A stretch of DNA of 31,541 bases from an uncultured Collinsella sp. (lineage in GTDB: Bacteria; Actinomycetota; Coriobacteriia; Coriobacteriales; Coriobacteriaceae). Made by a program: the position numbers and the translations under genes. Positions 8,012 through 15,187 of the stretch are shown here, piece by piece; position 1 is the stretch's first letter; every line of letters begins with the position of its first letter. Below the pieces are notes generated by a model. That model had not been told where the DNA came from, did no database searches, and worked only from the letters and a program-made list of their open reading frames with translations. Location of the stretch: contig CABUKY010000007.1 of NCBI GenBank assembly GCA_902492185.1, positions 1 through 31,541 on the forward strand. The letters run 5' to 3'.

Positions 8012-9097
8012 ATGGCGCACGATGTAGTCCTGATTCCCGGTGACGGTATCGGTCCCGAGATTACGCAGGCCATGCGCCGCGTGGTCGAGGCCACCGGTGT
8101 CCAGATCAATTGGAATGTCCAGGAGGCCGGTGCCGGCGTCATGGACGAGTTTGGCACGCCGCTGCCCCAGCACGTGCTCGATGCGGTCGCCGAGACCAAG
8201 GTTGCCATCAAGGGTCCCATCACCACGCCGGTCGGCACGGGTTTCCGCAGCGTTAACGTTGCCCTTCGCAAGCACTTCGACCTGTATGCCTGTGTGCGCC
8301 CCTGCCTGTCGCAGCCGGGCGACGGCTCGCGCTTCCGCGATGTCGACCTGGTCATCGTGCGCGAGAACACCGAGGACCTCTACGCCGGCATCGAGTTCGA
8401 TGAGGGCGCTGCCGAGGTCGAGGAGCTCTCGCAGCTTGTCGAGCGCTCGGGTCAGAAGACCTTCGCCGCCGATTCCGCCATCTCGATCAAGCCCATCTCC
8501 ATCGCCAAGAGCCGCCGCATTGTGGAGTATGCCTTTGAGTATGCCCGCCGCTGCGGCCGCAAAAAGGTGACGGCCGTGCATAAGGCCAACATCATGAAGG
8601 CGACCGACGGCCTGTTCCTGCGCGTTGCGCGCGAGGTGGCCGCCAACTATCCCGATATCGAGTTCAACGACAAGATTGTCGACGCCACTTGCATGGGCCT
8701 GGTCCAGAACCCCAACGACTTCGATGTCCTGGTGCTGCCCAACCTGTACGGCGACATCGTGAGCGACCTGTGCGCCGGCCTGGTGGGTGGCTTAGGGATG
8801 GCCCCCGGCTCCAACATCGGTGCCGATTGCGCCATCTTCGAGGCAACGCACGGCTCCGCGCCCGATATCGCTGGCCAGGATATCGCCAACCCCACGGCCG
8901 AGATCCTTTCTGCTGCGATGATGCTCGATCACCTGGGCGAGAACGACGCTGCTAATCGCATTCGCGCCGCCGTATCTGCCACGCTCGACGAGGGCGAGCA
9001 GGTTACCGGTGACGTGCGTCGTGCCCAGACCGGCTCCGTCGAGGGGGCCGTGGGCACGCAGGCCTTTGCCGATGCCGTTATCGCGCACCTGGCCTAA
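8012..9097 (+). CDS. icd: NAD-type isocitrate dehydrogenase (isocitrate/isopropylmalate dehydrogenase family)
   Basis: The 361-residue enzyme has the full decarboxylating dehydrogenase signature set: LIPGDGIGPEIT at the N-terminus, the substrate-binding RSVNVALRKHFDLYACVRP, VIVRENTEDLYAGIEF, HKANIMKATDGLF with the catalytic lysine, and the metal-binding NLYGDIVSDLCAGLVGG followed by GSNIG. The S-x-N-x-x-L-R pattern points to isocitrate rather than isopropylmalate, converting it to 2-oxoglutarate. Length and sequence fit the short NAD-dependent class. It closes the four-gene operon and is followed by a terminator at 9157-9190. In an anaerobe with a partial TCA cycle it would mainly supply 2-oxoglutarate for glutamate synthesis (inference). 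Confidence 0.88.
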   Translation: MAHDVVLIPGDGIGPEITQAMRRVVEATGVQINWNVQEAGAGVMDEFGTPLPQHVLDAVAETKVAIKGPITTPVGTGFRSVNVALRKHFDLYACVRPCLSQPGDGSRFRDVDLVIVRENTEDLYAGIEFDEGAAEVEELSQLVERSGQKTFAADSAISIKPISIAKSRRIVEYAFEYARRCGRKKVTAVHKANIMKATDGLFLRVAREVAANYPDIEFNDKIVDATCMGLVQNPNDFDVLVLPNLYGDIVSDLCAGLVGGLGMAPGSNIGADCAIFEATHGSAPDIAGQDIANPTAEILSAAMMLDHLGENDAANRIRAAVSATLDEGEQVTGDVRRAQTGSVEGAVGTQAFADAVIAHLA

Positions 9098-9156
9098 GGC
9101 ATGCGTGCTGCAAACGCCTAAATAGTACTTAAGTGTTTGCGTATAACCTAAGAATC

Positions 9157-9190
9157 AATACGCCCGGCGCTCTGTCGGGCGTATTCTATT
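9157..9190 (+). terminator. intrinsic terminator after icd operon
   Basis: Stem AATACGCCCG (9157-9166) with CGGGCGTATT (9176-9185), nine-base loop and a weak T-rich tail. Confidence 0.75.
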
Positions 9191-9223
9191 GAGGACTATG
9201 TTTCCTAACAAGGAGTAACCGAT

Positions 9224-10318
9224 ATGGGTCTGATTCAAAAGAAGGACGAGAAGGACGAGATCGACGGCATCCAGATCATCGAGCGCGGCGAAGGCCCCGA
9301 CGGTGACGAGGACGAGAAGATCGACCTGGTCGCCGGTACGTCTGCCGAGCACATTGCTGCCGGTACGACGGCCGAGGAGGAGGACGCCCGTCTGGAGGCT
9401 CAGATTGCCGCGGATGCCGCTGACGAGAATCTGATGCCCGAGGCCCAGGATGAGGACGACGATATCCTGGGTTCCGATGAAGACGATCGCGTATCCAAGC
9501 ACAAGAAGACGATGATCGCCGCCTTTGTGGTTGCCGTCGTGATCGCTGCGGTGGTCGGCTTCTTTATTGGCAATGGCGGCTTTGGCGGCAAGGGTGTCGG
9601 CTCGGCGACCCTCACCGAGGACCAGCTCGATTCGACCGTGGCAAGCTATAGCTACGACGGCAAGAAGAGCGATATCACCGCGCGCGAGGCCATCGAGAGC
9701 CAGTACAGCCTCGATACCGTCAAGGATAGTGATGGCAACTACACCGCTCCTTCTGCCGACGTCATCTTGTCCTACGTGCGCAACAAGATCCTGCTCGATG
9801 CTGCCGAGGACGAGGGCATCACCGTCTCTTCTAAGGAGATGAAGCAGTACGCCGAGGATTCCATCGGCACTTCGGACTACAAGACCATGGCCACGCAGTA
9901 TGGCGTGTCCAAGGACCAGGCCAAGCAGATCGTCCGCCAGTCCGCGACGCTGCAGAAGCTCTATAAGAAGAAGGTCGGCGACAGCTCCGCAAGCATGCCG
10001 ACCGCCCCGACCGAGCCTGCTGACGGCAACGAGGAGACCGCGAGCAAGGACTACGCCGACTACATCATCAACCTTGCCGGTGACGAGTGGGATAGCGAGA
10101 AGGGCACTTGGAAGGACGCCGATAGCACTTATGCCAAGGCCTTCGCTGACGATGCCTTTACGGCCGATAGCGCCACCTACAAGCAGGCCATGACCGCCTA
10201 TTACACCGCCTACCAGCAGTACTCTTCGCAGGCTTCGAGCGCCAGCTCCAAGTGGACCGAGTATGCTAACGGCCTCTACGCCAAGGCCAACATCAGCATC
10301 TACGGCCTGTTTGCGTAA
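9224..10318 (+). CDS. membrane-anchored SurA-N-like protein
   Basis: A 364-residue protein in three parts. Residues 1-92 are strikingly acidic and probably cytoplasmic. One transmembrane helix follows at about 96-116 (MIAAFVVAVVIAAVVGFFIG). The extracytoplasmic part contains a segment like the SurA/trigger-factor chaperone N-terminal domain: ILSYVRNKILLDAAEDEGITVSSKEM, then QYGVSKDQAKQIVRQSATLQKL (only short parts quoted are conserved). No parvulin PPIase domain is visible, so isomerase activity is unlikely. The C-terminus is Tyr/Ala/Ser-rich. AAGGAG precedes ATG 9224, and the gene is flanked by terminators on both sides, so it is monocistronic. A chaperone or secretion role is inferred only. 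Confidence 0.7.
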   Translation: MGLIQKKDEKDEIDGIQIIERGEGPDGDEDEKIDLVAGTSAEHIAAGTTAEEEDARLEAQIAADAADENLMPEAQDEDDDILGSDEDDRVSKHKKTMIAAFVVAVVIAAVVGFFIGNGGFGGKGVGSATLTEDQLDSTVASYSYDGKKSDITAREAIESQYSLDTVKDSDGNYTAPSADVILSYVRNKILLDAAEDEGITVSSKEMKQYAEDSIGTSDYKTMATQYGVSKDQAKQIVRQSATLQKLYKKKVGDSSASMPTAPTEPADGNEETASKDYADYIINLAGDEWDSEKGTWKDADSTYAKAFADDAFTADSATYKQAMTAYYTAYQQYSSQASSASSKWTEYANGLYAKANISIYGLFA

Positions 10319-10360
10319 GGTTTGCCTGCACTACTGCGCGCTAGCCGATCTGCCTGATTT

Positions 10361-10397
10361 AGCCCGCTAGAACGGACAACGTTCTAGCGGGCTTTTT
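10361..10397 (+). terminator. intrinsic terminator
   Basis: A 13 bp perfect stem AGCCCGCTAGAAC / GTTCTAGCGGGCT (10361-10373, 10381-10393) with a seven-base loop and TTTTT. Confidence 0.95.
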
Positions 10398-10476
10398 GCT
10401 ACCGAAACCACTGGGGTAGGCCTCGCGCCCGCGCAAGCGCTCCATCGCGCTTCCCTAATTCATCTGGGAAAACAAC

Positions 10477-10490
10477 TGCAAACGATTGCA
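10477..10490. promoter_or_regulatory. cre-like LacI-family operator
   Basis: TGCAAACGATTGCA is near-palindromic, and its reverse complement TGCAATCGTTTGCA fits the catabolite-responsive element pattern TGNAANCGNTNNCA. It lies about 310 bases upstream of the PTS promoter core, so a local LacI-type regulator is as likely as CcpA-type control. Confidence 0.4.
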
Positions 10491-10496
10491 AGTAAC

Positions 10497-10526
10497 CGGT
10501 GAACGGTCGAAAACTACCGTTCACCG
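10497..10526. promoter_or_regulatory. inverted pair of CGGTGAACGGT
   Basis: CGGTGAACGGT (10497-10507) and its exact reverse complement (10516-10526) are separated by eight bases. A related copy CGGTAAACGGT is at 10715-10725. The core CGGTGAACGG with its reverse complement also occurs upstream of the second PTS gene at 26515-26524 and 26592-26601. Probably operators of an unidentified regulator. Confidence 0.5.
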
Positions 10527-10794
10527 ATAATCTCAAAACTGGTTCTAACTGGTATTAAGTCAAAAAGACCAATTCACATATCTTCACAATGACCTGCAAT
10601 TTTTCTACACGCTATTTTTAGCCGCCCTGCGTTGTTTAGACACAGGAAAAGATCCGATCTTTTGCCAAAGCATTTCGGAACGGTTTCAAAACCGCAGGTA
10701 GAAGTGTTAACGACCGGTAAACGGTCGATTTATCACCGTGAGCGGTGCAAAAACGTTTTACCGTATGAATCAACGAAAGCGACCTCTTCTGGGG

Positions 10795-10833
10795 TGATAT
10801 AGTGACAACAACACGTCACGTGGTTACTACCAG
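10795..10833 (+). promoter_or_regulatory. extended -10 promoter with downstream GntR-type operator
   Basis: TGATATAGT (10795-10803) is an extended -10 element; no good -35 is seen. The palindrome-like TGGTTACTACCAG at 10821-10833 lies just downstream of the expected start of transcription and is identical to the sequence at the agaS promoter. A second half (CCAGT...ACTGG, 10831-10849) overlaps it. Binding by the GntR regulator at 14342 is inferred. Confidence 0.55.
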
Positions 10834-10896
10834 TTTAGAAACCACTGGTCTTCAAAGTACGCTTTCTAAGAAGCTTTAAGGGCGAGCGCCCGCTGG

Positions 10897-10941
10897 CTTC
10901 CGAAAATCATCGGACTCAGATCGTACACACCTTCGGAAGGG
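10897..10941 (+). promoter_or_regulatory. hairpin sequestering the EIIA ribosome-binding site
   Basis: CTTCCGAA (10897-10904) can pair with TTCGGAAG (10932-10939). The second arm includes most of the GGAAGGG ribosome site for ATG 10950, so folding would hide it. Possible translational control; not a riboswitch class I recognise. Confidence 0.35.
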
Positions 10942-10949
10942 AAATTTGA

Positions 10950-11393
10950 ATGGTTGGCTTTATTCTTACCGGTCATGGACAGTTCGCACCCGGCCTCGCA
11001 AGCGCTATCGCTATGGTTGCTGGCGACCAGCCCGCTTTTACCGTCGTTCCTTTTGAGGGCGACCAGGCTGCTTCCTACGGTGAGGATCTCCGCGCCGCTA
11101 TTACCGCCATGCGCGAGGAGTGCGATGGCGTGCTCGTCTTTACCGACCTGCTTGGTGGCACCCCGTTCAACCAGGCGATGATGATTGCCCAGGATGTCGA
11201 CAACGTCGAGGTTCTGACCGGCACCAACCTTCCCATGGTTATTGAGCTTCTGTTCCTCCGCGGCAACGCCACGCTCGCCGAGCTTGGCGAGCAGGCCGTG
11301 ACCGTTGGCCAGACGGGCATCACCGCCCAGACGGTCGCATCCGTTGCCGGCTCCGACGAAGAGGATATCTTCGGCGACGAGGACGGCATCTAA
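10950..11393 (+). CDS. PTS mannose-class EIIA component
   Basis: The 147-residue cytoplasmic protein is a complete EIIA of the mannose/fructose/sorbose/N-acetylgalactosamine class. It has the phosphorylated histidine His9 in LTGHGQFAPG and the family motif FTDLLGGTPFNQA in the middle. It takes phosphate from HPr and passes it to EIIB. It opens the operon EIIA-YajC-EIIB-EIIC-EIID; its stop overlaps the start of the next gene by one base (TAATG). Together with agaS, nagA and lacC nearby the likely substrate is N-acetylgalactosamine or galactosamine (AgaF-like), though EIIA sequence alone does not set specificity. Confidence 0.92.
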   Translation: MVGFILTGHGQFAPGLASAIAMVAGDQPAFTVVPFEGDQAASYGEDLRAAITAMREECDGVLVFTDLLGGTPFNQAMMIAQDVDNVEVLTGTNLPMVIELLFLRGNATLAELGEQAVTVGQTGITAQTVASVAGSDEEDIFGDEDGI

Positions 11394-11674
11394 TGGCCGA
11401 TTTCGGAGCCAACGTCCTGAGCTCCTCGGTCGCCCTTTTAGGCCTGCTTGTCATCATGGGCTTGATTTACACCATCTGGTCGCAAATCAACATGAAGAAG
11501 AAGCAGAAGTACTTCAAGGAGCTGCACACCGAGCTCAAGCCGGGTCAAGAGGTTCTTTTCGCCGGCGGTATCTACGGAACCGTCAAAGGCATCGAAGGCG
11601 AGAAGGTCCAGATCAAAGTCCGATCCGGAGCCGTCGTAGATGTTTCGCGTTACGCGATTCAGGAGATCAAGTAA
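11393..11674 (+). CDS. yajC: YajC-family protein within a PTS operon
   Basis: A 93-residue protein with one N-terminal membrane helix (about 8-30, SSVALLGLLVIMGLIYTIW), then a basic KKKQKYFKEL stretch and the YajC soluble domain (LKPGQEVLFAGGIYGTVKGI...VVDVSRYAIQEI). YajC is an accessory of the SecDF translocase, but here it is translationally coupled to EIIA and lies inside a sugar-PTS operon. From memory, YajC-like genes also occur in mannose-class PTS clusters for glycosaminoglycan fragments in streptococci, so a PTS-linked role is plausible. No secD or secF is present. Confidence 0.88.
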   Translation: MADFGANVLSSSVALLGLLVIMGLIYTIWSQINMKKKQKYFKELHTELKPGQEVLFAGGIYGTVKGIEGEKVQIKVRSGAVVDVSRYAIQEIK

Positions 11675-11710
11675 CTGTCGTCAGCAAATAACGAAAGGAA
11701 GCTGATCAAC

Positions 11711-12193
11711 ATGGCAGAACCCAACATTCTTCTTACCCGCATCGATAACCGACTGGTTCATGGTCAGGTTGCCACCCAGTGGAACTCCACCCTGGGCTCC
11801 AACCTCATCCTCGTCGCCAACGACGACGTGGCGTCCAACACCATGCGCCAGAACCTCATGAAGATGGCCGCTCCCGCCGGCGTCGCTACGCGTTTCTTCT
11901 CTCTGCAGAAGACCATCGACGTCATTGGCAAGGCGAGCCCGCGCCAGAAGATCTTCATCGTGGCCGAAACACCGGAAGACGTGCTTACGCTCGTCAAGGG
12001 CGGTGTGCCTATAAAGAAGGTAAACATCGGCAACATGCACATGTCGGAAGGAAAGCGCCAAGTCGCCACCTCCGTCGCAGTTAACGACGAGGATGTCGCT
12101 GCGTTTAAAGAGCTGCAGGAATTGGGGGTGGAGTTGGAGATCAGGCGCGTTCCGAGCACGCCTGTTGAGGACACGAGCAAGCTCTTCTCGTAA
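11711..12193 (+). CDS. PTS mannose/sorbose-class EIIB component
   Basis: A 160-residue EIIB. The active-site histidine is His17 in RIDNRLVHGQVATQW, which receives phosphate from EIIA and gives it to the incoming sugar. The family pattern KTIDVI, LVKGGVPI and NIGNMH is present. AAAGGAAG lies upstream of ATG 11711. It is the third gene of the PTS operon. A paralogue at 21451 lacks the histidine. N-acetylgalactosamine specificity (AgaV-like) is inferred from the neighbourhood. Confidence 0.93.
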   Translation: MAEPNILLTRIDNRLVHGQVATQWNSTLGSNLILVANDDVASNTMRQNLMKMAAPAGVATRFFSLQKTIDVIGKASPRQKIFIVAETPEDVLTLVKGGVPIKKVNIGNMHMSEGKRQVATSVAVNDEDVAAFKELQELGVELEIRRVPSTPVEDTSKLFS

Positions 12194-12210
12194 TCCTCGT
12201 GATCCACGTT

Positions 12211-12230
12211 GTCAGGAGTGAAACCCTGAC
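12211..12230 (+). other. intergenic hairpin between EIIB and EIIC
   Basis: GTCAGG and CCTGAC pair around an eight-base loop, without a T-tract. A 90 base gap is long for this operon; the hairpin may mark an RNA processing or stabilising site. Confidence 0.35.
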
Positions 12231-12283
12231 GTTCTGTACGTGAAATCCAAAGTGCGTACATACATTTTGAAAGGAGGAGCAAG

Positions 12284-13084
12284 ATGGAATACTCGATCAT
12301 CCAGATCGCTCTGGTCTTCGTCGTCACGTTCATCGCGGCAATCGACCAGTTTGACTTCCTCGAGTCTCTCTATCAGCCCATCGTCACCGGCGCCGTCATC
12401 GGTCTTATCCTTGGCGACCTCAACACCGGTCTTCTCGTGGGTGGTACCTATCAGCTCATGACGATCGGCAACATGCCGATCGGAGGCGCTCAGCCGCCTA
12501 ACGCCGTCATCGGCGGCATCATGGCAGCCATTCTCGCTATCGCCACGGGCCTCGAGCCCAACGCGGCAGTCGGCCTCGCCATTCCGTTCGCTCTGCTTGG
12601 CCAGCTTGGCGTTACCCTGGTCTTCACGCTTATGTCCCCGCTTATGTCCACGGCCGATAACATGGCTCACAACGCGGACACCAAGGGCATCGAGCGCCTG
12701 AACTACTTCGCCATGGCTCTGCTCGGCCTGATCTTCGCTGTCGTCGTCACCCTGTTCTTCATCGCTGGCGCTACCATTGGTCAGACCATCGCTTCCGCCA
12801 TCCCGACTTGGCTGCAGACCGGTCTGTCCGCTGCAGGCGGCATGATGCGCTTCGTCGGCTTCGCCGTCCTGCTCAAGGTTATGATGAACCGCGATATGTG
12901 GGGCTTCTTCCTCATGGGCTTTGGCCTCGCGCTCATCACCGTTGCCAACGATTCGCTGGCAACCCCTGCTCTGCTCATCCTCGCTCTCATCGGCTTCGGC
13001 ATCGCTTTCTGGGACTTCCAGCAGCAGACCGAGCTGAAGGGTGCAGCTGTTTCTGACGGAGGTGACTTCGAAGATGGCATCTAA
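12284..13084 (+). CDS. PTS mannose/sorbose-class EIIC permease
   Basis: A 266-residue integral membrane protein that forms the sugar channel together with EIID. The EIIC signature GGTYQLMTIGNMPIGGAQPP lies near residues 57-76, and the rest is a series of hydrophobic helices ending in a short polar tail. AAAGGAGG gives a strong ribosome site for ATG 12284. The ribosome site and start of the EIID gene lie inside the last 30 bases of this gene, so the two are translationally coupled, as expected for a 1:1 membrane complex. Confidence 0.92.
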   Translation: MEYSIIQIALVFVVTFIAAIDQFDFLESLYQPIVTGAVIGLILGDLNTGLLVGGTYQLMTIGNMPIGGAQPPNAVIGGIMAAILAIATGLEPNAAVGLAIPFALLGQLGVTLVFTLMSPLMSTADNMAHNADTKGIERLNYFAMALLGLIFAVVVTLFFIAGATIGQTIASAIPTWLQTGLSAAGGMMRFVGFAVLLKVMMNRDMWGFFLMGFGLALITVANDSLATPALLILALIGFGIAFWDFQQQTELKGAAVSDGGDFEDGI

Positions 13085-14156
13085 TGAGTATGTGATCCCG
13101 GAGCACTACGAGGATCTCACTCCTGCTCCGCAGCTCGACCAGAAGACCCTCAACAAGATGGCTTGGCGCTCCTGCTTCCTGCAGGCATCGTTCAACTACG
13201 AGCGCATGCAGGCCGCTGGCTGGCTCTACTCCATCATCCCCGGTCTGGAGAAGATCCACACCAACAAGAACGACCTCGCGGCTTCCATGAGCCACAACCT
13301 GGAGTTCTTCAACACCCACCCGTTCCTTGTCACCTTTGTTATGGGCATCGTGCTTTCGCTCGAGCAGAACAAGGTTGACATCCCCACGATCCGCGCCGTC
13401 CGCGTCGCCGCAATGGGCCCGCTCGGTGGTATCGGTGACGCCCTGTTCTGGCTGACGCTCGTGCCTATCACGGCCGGCATCACCTCCAACATGGCCATCA
13501 ACGGCAACGCCGCTGCACCGATCATCTTCCTGGTGATCTTCAACGTCGTCCAGTTCGCTCTGCGCTTCTGGCTCATGAACTGGTCCTACAAGCTTGGCAC
13601 CAGCGCTATTGACGCTCTGACCGCCAACATGCAGGCCTTCACGCGTGCCGCTTCCATCATGGGCGTCTTCGTCGTCGGTTGCCTGGTCGTCACCATGGGT
13701 GGCACCCAGATCAACCTCCAGATCCCCAACGGCACCACCCGTGGTCTCTCCGCTACTACCGTGATCGTCTCCGAGAAGGAGGCCGAGAACTTCACCGGTA
13801 TGGAGGGCATCGATACCGAGACCGCTGAGGCCGGTACCATCGCCATGACCGATAAGGACGGCAACGCCCTTACCGCTTCCGATGCCGACGGCAACGCTGT
13901 CGAGTGCGGCGTCACCGATCTGGGCAACGGCATGGAGTCCGTTACCTACGGCACCGTTACCGAGGATCCGGTCAACTTCTCTGTTGCCGACACCCTCAAC
14001 ACCATCGTCCCGAAGCTCGTCCCGCTTATGCTTACGCTGCTGCTTTACTACATGTTCGCTAAGCACAGCTGGACCCCGACCAAGGGCATTCTCCTGCTCT
14101 TCGTCCTTGGCATCCTGGGCGCTGGCCCGCTTGGTCTCTGGCCGAGCATCTGGTAA
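13074..14156 (+). CDS. PTS mannose-class EIID permease with unusual insertion
   Basis: A 360-residue membrane protein of the EIID family, recognised by WRSCFLQASFNYERMQAAGW, the loop AAMGPLGGIGDALFWLTLVP and a C-terminal hydrophobic hairpin (LVPLMLTLLLYYMF...ILLLFVLGILGAGPLG). Typical EIID proteins are about 260-300 residues. The extra length lies at about 215-305, a polar acidic segment rich in Thr, Asp and Gly (for example TDKDGNALTASDADGNAVE) where other members have a short connector. ATG 13074 follows GGAGG by eleven bases (GGAGGTGA by eight) and overlaps the end of EIIC. The gene closes the PTS operon before the terminator. Confidence 0.92.
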   Translation: MASNEYVIPEHYEDLTPAPQLDQKTLNKMAWRSCFLQASFNYERMQAAGWLYSIIPGLEKIHTNKNDLAASMSHNLEFFNTHPFLVTFVMGIVLSLEQNKVDIPTIRAVRVAAMGPLGGIGDALFWLTLVPITAGITSNMAINGNAAAPIIFLVIFNVVQFALRFWLMNWSYKLGTSAIDALTANMQAFTRAASIMGVFVVGCLVVTMGGTQINLQIPNGTTRGLSATTVIVSEKEAENFTGMEGIDTETAEAGTIAMTDKDGNALTASDADGNAVECGVTDLGNGMESVTYGTVTEDPVNFSVADTLNTIVPKLVPLMLTLLLYYMFAKHSWTPTKGILLLFVLGILGAGPLGLWPSIW

Positions 14157-14169
14157 GGCTCTAGCTTGA

Positions 14170-14260
14170 GGGGTGTGTCCCTACGCGGCTCACACCCCGA
14201 CCCCTTAAGCCATGTGTATGTTAAAAGCCGCGTGCTCGAAAGAGCGCGCGGCTTTTGTTT
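14170..14260 (+). terminator. terminator region after the PTS operon
   Basis: A first hairpin GGGGTGTG / CACACCCC (14170-14177, 14191-14198) is followed by the main terminator AAAAGCCGCGTGCTC / GAGCGCGCGGCTTTT (14223-14256) with a four-base GAAA-like loop and T-rich tail. Confidence 0.9.
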
Positions 14261-14341
14261 TCTTGTTGATTCGGGTGTGGCAGACAGATAATGCATAACA
14301 CCCTAGGTAGTTAGCCGAATTCGAGCAAAAGGGAGGATAGG

Positions 14342-15073
14342 ATGGCGATCGGAGCGCGTAAGCAACCGCTGTACGATCAGCTGGTCGATATTCTGACCGA
14401 AAAGATTGACCATGAATATCGCGCCGGTGACATGATTCCTTCCGAGCGCGAACTTTCGGAGCGCTATGGTCTCTCGCGCACTACGGTACGCCTGGCTCTG
14501 CAGGAACTGGAGCGTTTAGGACTGGTGGTTCGGCAGCACGGTCGCGGTACCTTTGTGACCGACCGTTCGGCAAAAGCAACCAATCTTATGCAGTCCTACA
14601 GCTTTACCGAGCAGATGCGCGCGATGGGTCGAGAACCCGAGACCACGATTCTCGAGTTTTGCGAGATGGAGGCCGATAAGAATCTGGCCGAGCATATGGG
14701 ATTGCGCATCGGTGATCGCATTTTTAAGCTCAAGCGCCTTCGCTCTGCCGACAACATGCCCATGATGGTCGAACGCAGCTATCTACCGGTTCGTCAATTT
14801 CTGTCCCTAAAGCGACCGCTGCTGGAGCGTAAGCCGCTTTACGATGTGATTGAGCAGGACTTTCAGCAAAAGATTCGCGTGGCCGAAGAGGAGTTCTATG
14901 CGAGCATAGCCCGTCCCACCGATGCCCACCTTTTGGGAATTGTCGAGGGCTCGCCTGTGCTCGATTTGGTCAGGACTACGTATAACGAGTCAAACGAGGT
15001 AGTGGAGTACACACTCTCGGTTGCTCGTGCCGATCAGTTTAAATACAAGGTTTACCACCAGCGCAGTAACTAG
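14342..15073 (+). CDS. GntR family (HutC/UTRA) transcriptional regulator
   Basis: A 243-residue repressor-type protein. Residues 8-75 form a GntR winged helix-turn-helix (PSERELSERYGLSRTTVRLA and LVVRQHGRGTFV). The rest is a UTRA ligand-binding domain with MMVERSYLPV and VLDLVRTTYN, as in NagR and other amino-sugar-phosphate sensors. GGGAGG precedes ATG 14342. It lies between the PTS operon and agaS. Both flanking promoters carry TGGTTACTACCAG, so it probably represses both and is released by a galactosamine or glucosamine phosphate (inference). Confidence 0.9.
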   Translation: MAIGARKQPLYDQLVDILTEKIDHEYRAGDMIPSERELSERYGLSRTTVRLALQELERLGLVVRQHGRGTFVTDRSAKATNLMQSYSFTEQMRAMGREPETTILEFCEMEADKNLAEHMGLRIGDRIFKLKRLRSADNMPMMVERSYLPVRQFLSLKRPLLERKPLYDVIEQDFQQKIRVAEEEFYASIARPTDAHLLGIVEGSPVLDLVRTTYNESNEVVEYTLSVARADQFKYKVYHQRSN

Positions 15074-15112
15074 TGCTCGCATCGTTTCCATATGGTGATT
15101 CTTTGCATTTAA

Positions 15113-15148
15113 CTGGTTACTACCAGATAACCAACCGAAGTGTATAAT
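15113..15148 (+). promoter_or_regulatory. agaS promoter with overlapping GntR-type operator
   Basis: TGTATAAT (15141-15148) is an extended -10 box. The palindrome CTGGT-tact-ACCAG (15113-15126) lies where the -35 would be and shares 13 identical bases with the site at 10821-10833 before the PTS operon. Binding would block RNA polymerase. Confidence 0.6.
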
Positions 15149-15187
15149 TGCACGTCAGAGGATTACTTCTAGAGAGAGGTATTAGAA

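Larger units (their letters stand above)
10319..10949. other. 631 bp regulatory region upstream of the PTS operon
   Basis: It holds, in order, a terminator (10361-10397), a cre-like palindrome (10477-10490), the CGGTGAACGGT inverted pair (10497-10526), two further related half-sites (10715-10725 and the palindrome 10734-10747), an extended -10 promoter (10795-10803), a GntR-type operator candidate (10821-10833) and a hairpin covering the ribosome site (10897-10939). No gene is seen. Confidence 0.6.

Noticed and set aside
6845..8581. 578-codon minus-strand frame opposite the icd operon
   Set aside because: It lies opposite three good genes with ribosome sites and family motifs; no recognisable domain.
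12987..14066. 359-codon minus-strand frame opposite EIID
   Set aside because: Antisense to a complete PTS component; composition is typical of a shadow frame.
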